This document shows, piece after piece, positions 7,773 through 15,577 of a stretch of DNA of 39,184 bases (positions are counted from its first letter, which is position 1; the number at the start of each line of letters is the position of its first letter). Source of the DNA: Flavobacteriaceae bacterium (lineage in GTDB: Bacteria > Bacteroidota > Bacteroidia > UKL13-3); assembly GCA_025363675.1 (NCBI GenBank), contig JANYDJ010000036.1, positions 1 through 39,184 on the forward strand, written 5' to 3'. The notes under the pieces were generated by a model. That model did not search any database and was not told the origin of the DNA. It saw nothing but the letters and a program-made list of their open reading frames with translations. Made by a program: the position numbers and the translations under genes.

Positions 7773-8273
7773 TTATAGGCTTTTGTGCGTTACCCTCAAG
7801 CCAATACCCTTAACACCCGTTAAGTTGTCAGTCCGCATCATTTGGCGGAATTCGAAACGATACTTGCCTGCTTTTTTTAGCACCACTTCTTTAAATTTAT
7901 CTTCATCAATAAGGCGGTAATCATATATATCGCCAAGGCCATGCCCCAGCCACTTGCCATTATCTTCGGCTAGTTTATATTCTACTAATTCCTTGGTGAG
8001 CCGGCCATCGGGGTTGTAAGCGTACACCAATAAGAAAATATTGCTATAAGGATAAGTTGCGGCAATTCTTAAATTGGTATGAAAATCATACACGCCCGTA
8101 GTATCGGTTATATCAAATTCAAAAGGAATTTTAAGGGTTTTGGCCCAGCTACCATTGTCAATGTATATATTTTTTTCAAACACGCGGTCGTTCTCAAAAG
8201 CAGAGGCAATGAATAAAACCAAGCCAACCAATGTGAAAAGGACTATAGAGATATAATTTTTTACAGATTTCAA
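7773..8273 (-). CDS. gldH: Gliding-motility protein GldH family, without lipobox Cys
   Basis: This 166-residue protein matches GldH, a gliding-motility protein of Bacteroidota normally anchored as a lipoprotein. The evidence is the N-terminal FENDRVFEKN segment, the IPFEFDITDTTGVYDFHTNLRIAATYPYSNIFLLVYAYNPDG core, the WLGHGLGDIYD turn, and the KAGKYRFEFRQMMRTDNLTGVKGIGLRV end. The N-terminal hydrophobic segment (residues ~8-25) ends IASAFENDRV, and no cysteine is present where the lipobox normally sits. The protein would therefore be an anchored or SPase I-cleaved variant. The start is TTG, 7 bases after a perfect promoter box. Gliding itself cannot be inferred from one gene. Confidence 0.85.
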   Translation of the reverse strand: MKSVKNYISIVLFTLVGLVLFIASAFENDRVFEKNIYIDNGSWAKTLKIPFEFDITDTTGVYDFHTNLRIAATYPYSNIFLLVYAYNPDGRLTKELVEYKLAEDNGKWLGHGLGDIYDYRLIDEDKFKEVVLKKAGKYRFEFRQMMRTDNLTGVKGIGLRVTHKSL

Positions 8274-8280
8274 TTGCTTG

Positions 8281-8288
8281 CAAAAGTA
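8281..8288 (-). promoter_or_regulatory. Promoter -7 box for gldH
   Basis: On the minus strand the sequence reads TACTTTTG, a perfect TAnnTTTG match. It ends 7 bases before the TTG start, so the 5' leader would be very short. Confidence 0.55.
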
Positions 8289-8336
8289 ATAAGCAAATAG
8301 ACATTTTTTTGATGCAGGTTTATAATTATCATATTT

Positions 8337-8344
8337 TATATTTG
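8337..8344 (+). promoter_or_regulatory. Promoter -7 box for bshA
   Basis: TATATTTG is a perfect TAnnTTTG match, 44 bases before the bshA ATG. It is divergent from the gldH box 48 bases away. Confidence 0.55.
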
Positions 8345-8388
8345 TGACATCTTAAAACAAAAACCCAGTTGTTAGGTGTTATGAATGT

Positions 8389-9528
8389 ATGAAAATAGGA
8401 ATTGTGTGTTTCCCAACATATGGAGGTAGCGGAGTTGTGGCTACAGAATTAGGCAAGGCCTTGGCTGCCCGAGGACATCAAATACATTTTATCTCGTACA
8501 ATTTACCGGCACGCGTAGATATTTTTAACAATAATTTGTTTTACCACGAGGTGAATGTGAGCAGTTATCCCTTATTTGATTATCCCCCTTATGAAACATC
8601 CTTGGCCAGCCAAATGGTTAATATAGTTAAGAATGAAAAGTTAGATGTGCTACATGTACATTATGCTATCCCGCATGCTTCAGCAGCAATTTTTGCCAAA
8701 CAAATTTTGGCAGCAGAAGGCATATATATTCCTGTAGTTACCACCTTGCACGGCACGGATATTACCTTGGTGGGCAAAGACCCGCTATATGAACCCGTGG
8801 TGAGCTATTCTATTAAACAAAGCGAAGTAGTTACTGCGGTATCAGAAAGTTTGAGGGTGGATACTTATAAGCATTTTCATGTGGAGCAAAAAGAGATAAA
8901 AGTGATTCCAAACTTTATAGATTTCAGCAAGTTCAGCAAACAGAAAGTAGAGCATTTTAAAAAACTGATAGCACCCAATGGCGAGCATCTCGTAGTTCAC
9001 ACATCCAATTTTAGAAAGGTGAAAAGGGTGGATGATGTAGTGAAAATTTTTGCGGGGATAATTAAAGAAGTTCCTGCCAAACTATTGCTTATCGGCGATG
9101 GTCCAGAGCGTGCAAATATAGAACAGTTAACCAGAGAGCTTGGTGTGAACAATAGTACCACTTTTTTGGGCAAGCAGGATGCCATTGACGAGATAATGTC
9201 AGTAAGCGATTTGTTTTTGTTGCCTTCCGAACAGGAAAGCTTTGGGTTGGCGGCATTGGAAGCCATGGCTTGCGAAGTACCTGTTGTATCGAGCAATGCT
9301 GGAGGTATTGCAGAGATGAATCTCGACGGCTTTAGTGGTTTTAACTGCAATGTGGGCGATGTGGAGACGATGACAAAAAGAGCTTTGGAAATATTATCAA
9401 ACGCAGAAACTTTAGCCAAGTTTAAGAGCCAAGCTTTTCTACAAGCTAAAAAGTTTGACATTGAAAACATATTGCCAATGTACGAAGATGTTTACGAGAG
9501 CCTTTGCACAGCCCACCGACTAGCCTAA
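8389..9528 (+). CDS. bshA: N-acetyl-alpha-D-glucosaminyl L-malate synthase
   Basis: This 379-residue GT4 glycosyltransferase carries out the first step of bacillithiol synthesis, joining UDP-GlcNAc to L-malate. The start MKIGIVCFPTYGGSGVVATELGKALAARGH is the BshA signature, followed by VDVLHVHYAIPHA-like and TTLHGTDITLVG segments. The donor site lies near EQESFGLAALEAMACEVPVVSSNAGG (about 285-310), with the E(x7)E motif of GT4 enzymes. Length fits the family. It is transcribed alone and overlaps the convergent YqeY gene by 9 bases at the stops. Bacillithiol use is known in several Bacteroidota. Confidence 0.95.
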   Translation: MKIGIVCFPTYGGSGVVATELGKALAARGHQIHFISYNLPARVDIFNNNLFYHEVNVSSYPLFDYPPYETSLASQMVNIVKNEKLDVLHVHYAIPHASAAIFAKQILAAEGIYIPVVTTLHGTDITLVGKDPLYEPVVSYSIKQSEVVTAVSESLRVDTYKHFHVEQKEIKVIPNFIDFSKFSKQKVEHFKKLIAPNGEHLVVHTSNFRKVKRVDDVVKIFAGIIKEVPAKLLLIGDGPERANIEQLTRELGVNNSTTFLGKQDAIDEIMSVSDLFLLPSEQESFGLAALEAMACEVPVVSSNAGGIAEMNLDGFSGFNCNVGDVETMTKRALEILSNAETLAKFKSQAFLQAKKFDIENILPMYEDVYESLCTAHRLA

Positions 9529-9969
9529 TATTTGTTTTACCAAGGCACCAATGGTTTTGCCATCGGCTTTTCCAGCAAGTTGTTTCATAGCCACGGGCAT
9601 TATTTTTCCAGTATCGGCAGCCGATGTGGCACCCACTTCAGCAATTATTTTTTCAAGCACCGAACGTAATTCGCTTTCATCCATTTGCACCGGGAGGAAA
9701 GTATTAATTACGTCAAGTTCTTCTTGTTCTTTTAGGGCAAGCTCAGGACGGTTGTTCTGCGTAAAAATCTCCAAACTGTCTTTGCGTTGTTTCGCAAGTT
9801 TTTGAAGAATTTGTATAGCTTTTTCATCGCTTACTTCTTCTGCTGCCCCTTTTTCAGTAGCAGCTAAAAGTAGGGCTGCTTTTATGGAACGTAATGCACG
9901 AAGTTTAGCTTCTTCTCTCGCCAACATAGCTTTTTTAATGTCGTCGTTAATTTGATTGGAGATACTCAT
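9520..9969 (-). CDS. GatB/YqeY family protein
   Basis: This 149-residue protein is of the YqeY type, related to the C-terminal tRNA-binding tail of GatB. It opens SISNQINDDIKKAMLAREEAKLRALRSIKAALL and ends TGKIMPVAMKQLAGKADGKTIGALVKQIL, both typical of the family. Two adjacent ATGs are present (9972 and 9969), and I give the inner one. The biochemical function is unproven in the family, but RNA binding is likely from homology. It is convergent with bshA, their stop codons overlapping, and no strong promoter box is visible upstream. Confidence 0.9.
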   Translation of the reverse strand: MSISNQINDDIKKAMLAREEAKLRALRSIKAALLLAATEKGAAEEVSDEKAIQILQKLAKQRKDSLEIFTQNNRPELALKEQEELDVINTFLPVQMDESELRSVLEKIIAEVGATSAADTGKIMPVAMKQLAGKADGKTIGALVKQILG

Positions 9970-10010
9970 CATTATTATATATTATAGTTTTTTCTTGCTC
10001 ATAAGCGGTT

Positions 10011-10018
10011 TAATTTTG
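10011..10018 (+). promoter_or_regulatory. Promoter -7 box for the DUF3109 gene
   Basis: TAATTTTG is a perfect TAnnTTTG match, 25 bases before the GTG at 10044. This spacing favours that start over the ATG at 10086. Confidence 0.5.
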
Positions 10019-10043
10019 CAGGCTCAAAACAAAAACGTAAAAC

Positions 10044-10652
10044 GTGCAAAACACCGAAGAAGAAGGGCAACAAAATTACAGCCCAATGTTTATTATAGGA
10101 AATACTATTGTGAGCAATGAGATTGTGGAACAAAATTTTGTGTGCAATATTGAAAAATGCAAGGGTGCTTGCTGTATTGAAGGCGACCAAGGTGCTCCGC
10201 TTGACCCTGAAGATATACAACGTATCACAGAGCATATAATGAATATAAAACCCTACATGTCAGAAAAAGGGAAGAAGCTGTTGGCTGAAAAAGGGTTTTA
10301 TGAAATTGATAGCGACGGAGATAAAGTGACCACCTGCCTGCCAACGGGAGAATGTGTTTTTGTGGTATACGACAATTTAAACTTGGGCTGTGCTATACAA
10401 AAAGCAAATGCAGAGCAGAAATTTGATTATCCCAAACCTATTTCTTGTCACTTATATCCTATTAGGGTTTCTAATTTTAAACAATATGATGCGTTGGGCT
10501 ACCATGAGTGGCAAGTATGTTCTCCTGCCTGTGCACTTGGGAAACAACTAAAGGTGCCAGTATATAAATTTTTACAAGAGCCGTTAGTCCGCAAGTACGG
10601 CCAGCAGTGGTGGGACGAATTGGATACCATTGCAAAAGACTGGGGCAAGTAA
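10044..10652 (+). CDS. DUF3109 family cysteine-rich protein
   Basis: This 202-residue protein belongs to DUF3109 (PF11307). Its cysteines are arranged like YkgJ-type metal or Fe-S binders: FVCNIEKCKGACCIEGD, then CLPTGECVFV, GCAIQ, PISCHLYPIRV and VCSPACALG. The function is unknown and metal binding is an inference from the cysteine pattern. Homologs often begin at the segment matching MFIIGNTIVSNEIVE, so the ATG at 10086 is an alternative start. The GTG fits the promoter spacing. It is followed by an independently promoted flippase gene. Confidence 0.88.
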   Translation: MQNTEEEGQQNYSPMFIIGNTIVSNEIVEQNFVCNIEKCKGACCIEGDQGAPLDPEDIQRITEHIMNIKPYMSEKGKKLLAEKGFYEIDSDGDKVTTCLPTGECVFVVYDNLNLGCAIQKANAEQKFDYPKPISCHLYPIRVSNFKQYDALGYHEWQVCSPACALGKQLKVPVYKFLQEPLVRKYGQQWWDELDTIAKDWGK

Positions 10653-10659
10653 TTGATAC

Positions 10660-10667
10660 TATATTTG
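10660..10667 (+). promoter_or_regulatory. Promoter -7 box for the flippase gene
   Basis: TATATTTG is a perfect TAnnTTTG match, 28 bases before the TTG start at 10696 and just past the DUF3109 stop. Confidence 0.55.
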
Positions 10668-10695
10668 CCGGAGACTTCATAATAACAATATCCAT

Positions 10696-12201
10696 TTGAG
10701 TTTCGTAAAAAACCTAGCCTCTCAAACAGCCCTGTATGGCCTCACAAATATGTCGAGGCTAATCAATTTTTTGATTTTGGCCAAGCTTCATTCCACCGTT
10801 TTAAGTCAAGTGGAGAGCGGGGTTCAGGGCAATTTTTATTCCTATATCTCTTTTTTCAATGTACTTTTTACTTATGGTTTAGAGACCGCATTTTTTAGAT
10901 TTGCAAGTAAAACCGCAGACCCGAAATCGGTTTTTGGAACAGCTTATATATCATTAATGGTTAGCTCGGTATTGCTCATCTTTTTAGGGTGGACGATATG
11001 GCCAAGCTTAGCAGGATTAACGGGATTTGCATCGCAACCAAAATACTTAATATATTTAGCGGCAATTTTATTGGTTGATACATTAGCTGCCATTCCTTAT
11101 GCCAGATTAAGGCAGCAAAATAAACCTATCAAATTTGCGGCAATAAAAATAGCAGGAATGCTTGCATTTTTATTGCTTAATCTTTTTTTCTTATGGTTTT
11201 GCCCTGCGGTTTCTGAAGGAAAATTTTGTGGTTTTGCTCAGGATTGGATAAATAGTTTTTATGATTCCCAAAATAAGTTGGAGTATATATTTTTGGCCAA
11301 CCTTTTTTCTAGTCTGCTCAGCTTTATTCTACTGTCTCCACAAATTTTTGGATTCAGATATGGCTTTGATAAACAATTATGGAAGCAAATGATGCAATTT
11401 GCTTGGCCATTACTATTGATGGGTTTGTTGGGAATGACTAACGAAACCTTAGACAGAATACTTATCCCAAAATTAATAAATGGGAATGATGGGTTAATAC
11501 AAAACGGGATATACTCCCAATGTTATAAGATTAGTATTTTTCTAACGGTATTTGTGCAAGCATTTAAGTTTGCAGCGGAACCTTTTTTCTTTTCAAAAGC
11601 TAACGACAACAACGCTCAAAAAATATATGCATTGGTAATGGACTGGTTCGTATTGGTTTGTATATTTGTTATTACAATATTGCTATTATATATCGATTTG
11701 GCAAAACACCTGTTGGATGAGAAGTTTTGGGAAGGATTAAAGATTGTACCAATTTTACTGTTTGCAAATTTATTTATGGGGATACATACAAACTTAAGTA
11801 TCTGGTATAAGGTAACAGATAAAACTATTTGGGGTTTCCTTATTGCTATGTGTGGTGCGGTTTTTACTATTACACTAAATATTATCTGGATACCAAAACA
11901 GGGATATATGGGAGCAGCATGGGCTACATTAATTAGTTATGCAGCGATGGCTCTTTTAAGTTATTTTATCGGTCAAAAATTTTATAAAATACCCTATAAT
12001 GTTCTGAGATTTGGGTTATTGCTTTTGTCGGCACTTGTAATAACGAACCTGAGCGATTTTTTGGTTTTATATTTTTATATTACAGAACTTTGGCACAAAC
12101 TTTTTTTAAACACAGGTTTGCTAATCATTTATATACTTTTTATTGTGAAATTATATATAAAACCTCTGAGCAAAGAAAGTGCGTTATTGTCAGGCCGCTA
12201 G
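10696..12201 (+). CDS. Polysaccharide/lipid-linked oligosaccharide flippase (Wzx/MATE-like)
   Basis: This 501-residue integral membrane protein has about 12-14 predicted hydrophobic helices. It starts with SFVKNLASQTALYGLTNMSRLINFLILAK, typical of polysaccharide-biosynthesis (Wzx-type) transporters of the MOP superfamily. The repeated two-bundle pattern and the mid-protein segment WKQMMQFAWPLLLMGLLGMTNETLDRILIPKLI support the call. It likely moves a lipid-linked glycan or a cell-envelope precursor across the inner membrane. The substrate is unknown because no glycan cluster surrounds it. The start is TTG. Its stop overlaps the convergent histidine kinase by 12 bases. Confidence 0.85.
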   Translation: MSFVKNLASQTALYGLTNMSRLINFLILAKLHSTVLSQVESGVQGNFYSYISFFNVLFTYGLETAFFRFASKTADPKSVFGTAYISLMVSSVLLIFLGWTIWPSLAGLTGFASQPKYLIYLAAILLVDTLAAIPYARLRQQNKPIKFAAIKIAGMLAFLLLNLFFLWFCPAVSEGKFCGFAQDWINSFYDSQNKLEYIFLANLFSSLLSFILLSPQIFGFRYGFDKQLWKQMMQFAWPLLLMGLLGMTNETLDRILIPKLINGNDGLIQNGIYSQCYKISIFLTVFVQAFKFAAEPFFFSKANDNNAQKIYALVMDWFVLVCIFVITILLLYIDLAKHLLDEKFWEGLKIVPILLFANLFMGIHTNLSIWYKVTDKTIWGFLIAMCGAVFTITLNIIWIPKQGYMGAAWATLISYAAMALLSYFIGQKFYKIPYNVLRFGLLLLSALVITNLSDFLVLYFYITELWHKLFLNTGLLIIYILFIVKLYIKPLSKESALLSGR

Positions 12202-12945
12202 TTTTTTGGGTATTGAAAACGAAAAAACACTACCCACACCAAGTTTGCTTTCGAACCATATTTTACCATGATGAAGCTCCACAAAATCTTTACATAGCAA
12301 TAGGCCCCAACCAGTGCCTGTTTCGCCCGATGTTCCTTGGGCGGTAGGCATATGTTCGGTAAGTAACACCTTACCTACGGCATCGTTAATGCCAACCCCT
12401 TGGTCTTTAATGCTTATAATGTGATCATTGTTATCGCTTACATATAAAACCTCAACAGTACTGTTTTTTTGAGAGTATTTAATTGCATTACCTAATAAAT
12501 TGCGAACTACAGTGCCAATCATATTCTTATCTGCACTTAATAACAATCCCTCCACTGCATTATGTATTATATGTATTTTTTTTATTGAAAAGGAATATTC
12601 TACATGTGCGAGCTCTTCATCGATGAGTTGCTTAAACGTGAAAGAAGATATATTTGGTTTTAGAATACCTTGTTTACTTTTTACCCAACCCAATAAATCA
12701 TCCAATAAGTTTAATGTTTTATTTGCTGAAACTTGAAGCATTTTTACTACTTCGCTATTACGCATGGCTTCATCATCCATTAACATAGCTAACTGCACCA
12801 TGTTGCTTACTGGGCCTCGCAAATCGTGAGCTAATAGAGATAAAAACTTGTCATGGGAAAGGTTGAGCATGCTCAGTTCCGCAATTTTTTTTTCTAAACG
12901 ATTTAGTCCATCGTCGTTTTTATATATCGAATTTGAGTTATCCAC
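12190..12945 (-). CDS. Soluble sensor-less histidine kinase
   Basis: This 251-residue HisKA-HATPase_c protein has no membrane helix and no PAS or GAF domain. A short charged N-terminal helix (~12-35) leads to the H box FLSLLAHDLRGPVSNM, with phospho-acceptor His40. The N box is RNLLGNAIKYS (148-158), the G1 box DQGVGI (181-186) and the G2 box GTGWGLLL (210-217), so all catalytic motifs look intact. Such a short kinase probably takes input from a partner protein or another kinase's receiver. No response regulator lies nearby. It is monocistronic, with no clear promoter box. Confidence 0.9.
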   Translation of the reverse strand: MDNSNSIYKNDDGLNRLEKKIAELSMLNLSHDKFLSLLAHDLRGPVSNMVQLAMLMDDEAMRNSEVVKMLQVSANKTLNLLDDLLGWVKSKQGILKPNISSFTFKQLIDEELAHVEYSFSIKKIHIIHNAVEGLLLSADKNMIGTVVRNLLGNAIKYSQKNSTVEVLYVSDNNDHIISIKDQGVGINDAVGKVLLTEHMPTAQGTSGETGTGWGLLLCKDFVELHHGKIWFESKLGVGSVFSFSIPKKLAA

Positions 12946-13157
12946 TTTTTTAATTTTTTCTTACACACGCAATTTTACAAATTAGTAAAAAAGAAAGGGT
13001 GTATGGTTTAATTTGTTTCTGTGATAGAAACGAGTTAACAAATGTTCTTTATATTATATAGGTATAAGGAATAGTTGTTATTTCCGCTTTTTATCTTTAA
13101 CAAAGTTATCACATAAAAAACAACCACCAAATACATTTTTCATATCTCCTTACACAA

Positions 13158-13185
13158 AAAAACCCAACCAACAGGCCGGGTTTTT
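13158..13185 (-). terminator. Rho-independent terminator after sod
   Basis: On the minus strand this is a 12-bp stem (AAAAACCCGGCC paired with GGTTGGGTTTTT, including two G-U pairs) around a TGTT loop, followed by more T. It lies 20 bases beyond the sod stop. The T-rich flanks on both strands could let it work in both directions. Confidence 0.8.
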
Positions 13186-13205
13186 ATTTTATCGTGTTTT
13201 AATAT

Positions 13206-13814
13206 TTACTTGACAGCCTCTTCAAAACGAGCGGCCACGGCATTCCAATTTACTAAATTCCACCATGCTGAAATATAATCGGGACGACGGTTTTGGTAAT
13301 GTAAATAGTACGCATGTTCCCATACATCAAGTCCCATAATAGGAGTACCTTTTACTTCGGCCACATCCATCAATGGGTTATCCTGATTGGGGGTCGAGCT
13401 GATGGTAAGCTTACCATCGTGAACAAGAAGCCATGCCCAACCACTTCCAAAACGTGTAGTGGCGGCTTTATTAAATTCTTCTTTCATTTTATCGAAAGTA
13501 GTGAAAGCCGCATTAATAGCATCAGCCAATTTTCCCGAGGGGCTTCCTCCTGCATTTGGGCCAATAATGGTCCAAAACAAGCTGTGATTATAATGGCCTC
13601 CTCCATTATTGCGAATAGGGGCTGGGTATTTAGAGATATTTTTACAAATGTCTTCTATACTCATGTGTTCTGCATCGGTACCAACTATTGCATTATTTAG
13701 ATTGGTAACATAGGCATTGTGGTGTTTGTCATGGTGAATTTCCATGGTACGTGCATCGATGTGCGGCTCTAAGGCACTGAATGCATAAGCGAGGTCGGGT
13801 AATTTAAAAGGCAT
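13206..13814 (-). CDS. sodA: Superoxide dismutase, Mn-type (Fe/Mn family)
   Basis: This 202-residue enzyme dismutes superoxide to oxygen and hydrogen peroxide. The metal ligands are His27 (MEIHHDKHH), His77 ([11 protein letters not shown]), Asp163 and His167 (DVWEHAYY). The second-sphere residues look like the Mn-specific class: Gly in [10 protein letters not shown] and Gln144 in [11 protein letters not shown], where Fe enzymes carry Gln and Ala respectively. Cambialistic use of iron cannot be excluded. No signal peptide is present, so it is cytosolic. It is monocistronic, with a perfect upstream promoter box and a strong terminator. Confidence 0.95.
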   Translation of the reverse strand: MPFKLPDLAYAFSALEPHIDARTMEIHHDKHHNAYVTNLNNAIVGTDAEHMSIEDICKNISKYPAPIRNNGGGHYNHSLFWTIIGPNAGGSPSGKLADAINAAFTTFDKMKEEFNKAATTRFGSGWAWLLVHDGKLTISSTPNQDNPLMDVAEVKGTPIMGLDVWEHAYYLHYQNRRPDYISAWWNLVNWNAVAARFEEAVK

Positions 13815-13840
13815 AATTATTATAGTGTTTTATTATTTGG

Positions 13841-13848
13841 CAAATGTA
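13841..13848 (-). promoter_or_regulatory. Promoter -7 box for sod
   Basis: On the minus strand this reads TACATTTG, a perfect TAnnTTTG match, 26 bases before the sod ATG. Confidence 0.6.
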
Positions 13849-13906
13849 TATTGCTTTGTTTGTATAACAGCATTCTTTAAAGATTTGTTTTTACATTATT
13901 TAATAG

Positions 13907-14356
13907 CTACAACGTAATTTGACTTTTTAAAACTTTTGCTGTTGATTTAACTTGATTTAGCATTTCATATAATCTCATTAATGGCTCAGGGGCTGTATAA
14001 TTAGTCTCTCCCCAAGTATAATCAGGAATACGGGTATTGTTTTTTAATGAAATAAAGTAATAAACATTACCAGGGTGTACAAAAAGAACCGCAGTTTTTT
14101 GCACAGAATCAGCTAGGGCAAATATTTTTTTGAGATTTTTTTGAGATACTTTTATTTTCAGCTCTCTTACTGAATCCTCAGTATTTGCTACAGTGAGTTT
14201 GCCATAAGAAGAAAGTTTGTAAGTATGTTCTTTCCCCACAAAGCCGCCCCCATGTCCAAAAACTATATACCGTTCAGGTCCTTTAAGTTTTGCTGTTTTG
14301 CACGAAGCAAATAAAAATAAAGCAAAAATAATTATATAAAGAGGTGTTGTTTTCAT
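13907..14356 (-). CDS. Small lipoprotein of unknown function
   Basis: This 149-residue protein starts at the ATG at 14356 with the lipoprotein signal peptide MKTTPLYIIIFALFLFASC, where Cys19 sits in the lipobox. An upstream in-frame extension exists but would read through the MFS gene. The mature part begins KTAKLKGPERYIVFGHGGGFVGKEHTYKLSSYGKL, a pattern seen in small Bacteroidota lipoproteins that I cannot name. The ATG overlaps the stop of the upstream MFS gene by 4 bases (ATGA), so translation is coupled and the two products probably act together. Confidence 0.75.
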   Translation of the reverse strand: MKTTPLYIIIFALFLFASCKTAKLKGPERYIVFGHGGGFVGKEHTYKLSSYGKLTVANTEDSVRELKIKVSQKNLKKIFALADSVQKTAVLFVHPGNVYYFISLKNNTRIPDYTWGETNYTAPEPLMRLYEMLNQVKSTAKVLKSQITL

Positions 14357-15528
14357 AGTTGTATTTTTTTCTTCGACGGAACAAAAATAAACAAAACGAA
14401 ACAAACGGCAACGCCGCCTGCAGAAATCAAAAACAATGTTTTGCCTGAGTAGACATCCCAAATTAACCCTGCCAACAGACCTGTTATTATTTGCAATAAG
14501 CCGGTGGCAGCACCATAAAAGCCAAGAGCAGTGGCTGTTTGCGGGCTGTTACATATATTCGTAATCCAAGCTTTGCTATTGCCTTCTACACAGGCGGCAT
14601 AAAGTCCATAAACGCCAAACAAAAAGAAAATAGCGTTCGTTTCTTTCGCAAAAGGCAAAAAGAAATAGGTTGTTATAAAAAACAAAAAGCCCAATAGCAA
14701 AACTTTCTTATTTCCTATTTTATCAACCAGATAGCCAGCAGGATATGAAGCCATGGCGTAAATGAGATTATATATTATATAAGCCTCTATGGCGGTTTGT
14801 GTATTGGTTAGCTGTTTTACCCATAGAATAAGAAACACATCGGAAGAATTGAATAATGTGAAAACCAGTAAGACCCTCATCAGTTTTTTGAAATCAGTAT
14901 TTGAATGCCGCCAATAAGAAAAAAAATTAAATGGGTTTATTATTGTGTCGGCTTTTTTTCCAAGCTTTTTTTCCTGAACAAAAAATATATAGACTAGCGA
15001 CAGAGCCGCAGGGATAAAGGCATAGGAGAATATAGATTGTAATTCCACCTCATTCTTTATGAGAAATAGTGCAACGAGTGGACCGATTACCGCTCCTAAA
15101 GTATCCAAAGCCCGATGAAATCCAAATACCTTTCCTTTGTTTTCCTTGTTTGTTTCTGCCGAAAGCATTGCATCTCTTGCCGATGTACGAATGCCTTTAC
15201 CCATCCTATCCAGCAGCCTAGCTGAAAAAATAAGGGGAACAAAAGAGGAAATACCCATAAGCAACTTTGATATAGCAGAAAGACCATACCCGGCTCCCAC
15301 AAAAGATTTGCGTTTTCCCAGCTTATCGCTCAATGATCCGAAGAAGCCTTTCCCATACGATGCAATCATTTCAGCCAAACCTTCCATGAGCCCGATAGCA
15401 GAACCTGTAAACCCGATGTGTACTAAATAAATTGGCAATACAGGAAACAGCATTTCGCTGCTAATGTCTGTAAACAAACTTACTAATGAAAGTAGCAATA
15501 TGTTTTTTGTAATGAGTTTCACTTGCAA
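14353..15528 (-). CDS. MFS transporter
   Basis: This 391-residue major facilitator superfamily permease has about 12 hydrophobic helices. The first helix carries SLVSLFTDISSEMLFPVLPIYL, and the loop 2-3 signature is GSLSDKLGKRKSF. A second such loop, GYLVDKIGNKKVLLL, marks the C-terminal half. The substrate is unknown. The family includes drug and sugar exporters, and the FTDISSEMxFPxLP start belongs to a subgroup of uncharacterised permeases. It lies just beyond the terminator of the GT117 gene and is translationally coupled to the lipoprotein gene that follows it. Confidence 0.88.
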   Translation of the reverse strand: MQVKLITKNILLLSLVSLFTDISSEMLFPVLPIYLVHIGFTGSAIGLMEGLAEMIASYGKGFFGSLSDKLGKRKSFVGAGYGLSAISKLLMGISSFVPLIFSARLLDRMGKGIRTSARDAMLSAETNKENKGKVFGFHRALDTLGAVIGPLVALFLIKNEVELQSIFSYAFIPAALSLVYIFFVQEKKLGKKADTIINPFNFFSYWRHSNTDFKKLMRVLLVFTLFNSSDVFLILWVKQLTNTQTAIEAYIIYNLIYAMASYPAGYLVDKIGNKKVLLLGFLFFITTYFFLPFAKETNAIFFLFGVYGLYAACVEGNSKAWITNICNSPQTATALGFYGAATGLLQIITGLLAGLIWDVYSGKTLFLISAGGVAVCFVLFIFVPSKKKIQL

Positions 15529-15532
15529 TAAA

Positions 15533-15559
15533 AAAAGGGAAGCTTGTGGCCTCCCTTTT
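15533..15559 (-). terminator. Rho-independent terminator after the GT117 gene
   Basis: Read on the minus strand, an 8-bp stem AAAAGGGA/TCCCTTTT with an 11-base loop is followed by a run of T. It lies 18 bases past the stop of the GT117 gene and immediately before the MFS gene, separating the two transcripts. Confidence 0.8.
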
Positions 15560-15577
15560 CGATAAATTACGTTTTAG

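Noticed and set aside
13314-13700. Open frame on the plus strand opposite sod, plus many similar antisense frames across the window
   Set aside because: These are shadows of the real genes in other frames. They lack recognisable domains, starts or promoter boxes of their own.
14357-14461. N-terminal extension of the small lipoprotein
   Set aside because: It overlaps the MFS gene and would bury the clear lipoprotein signal peptide, so the ATG at 14356 was used.
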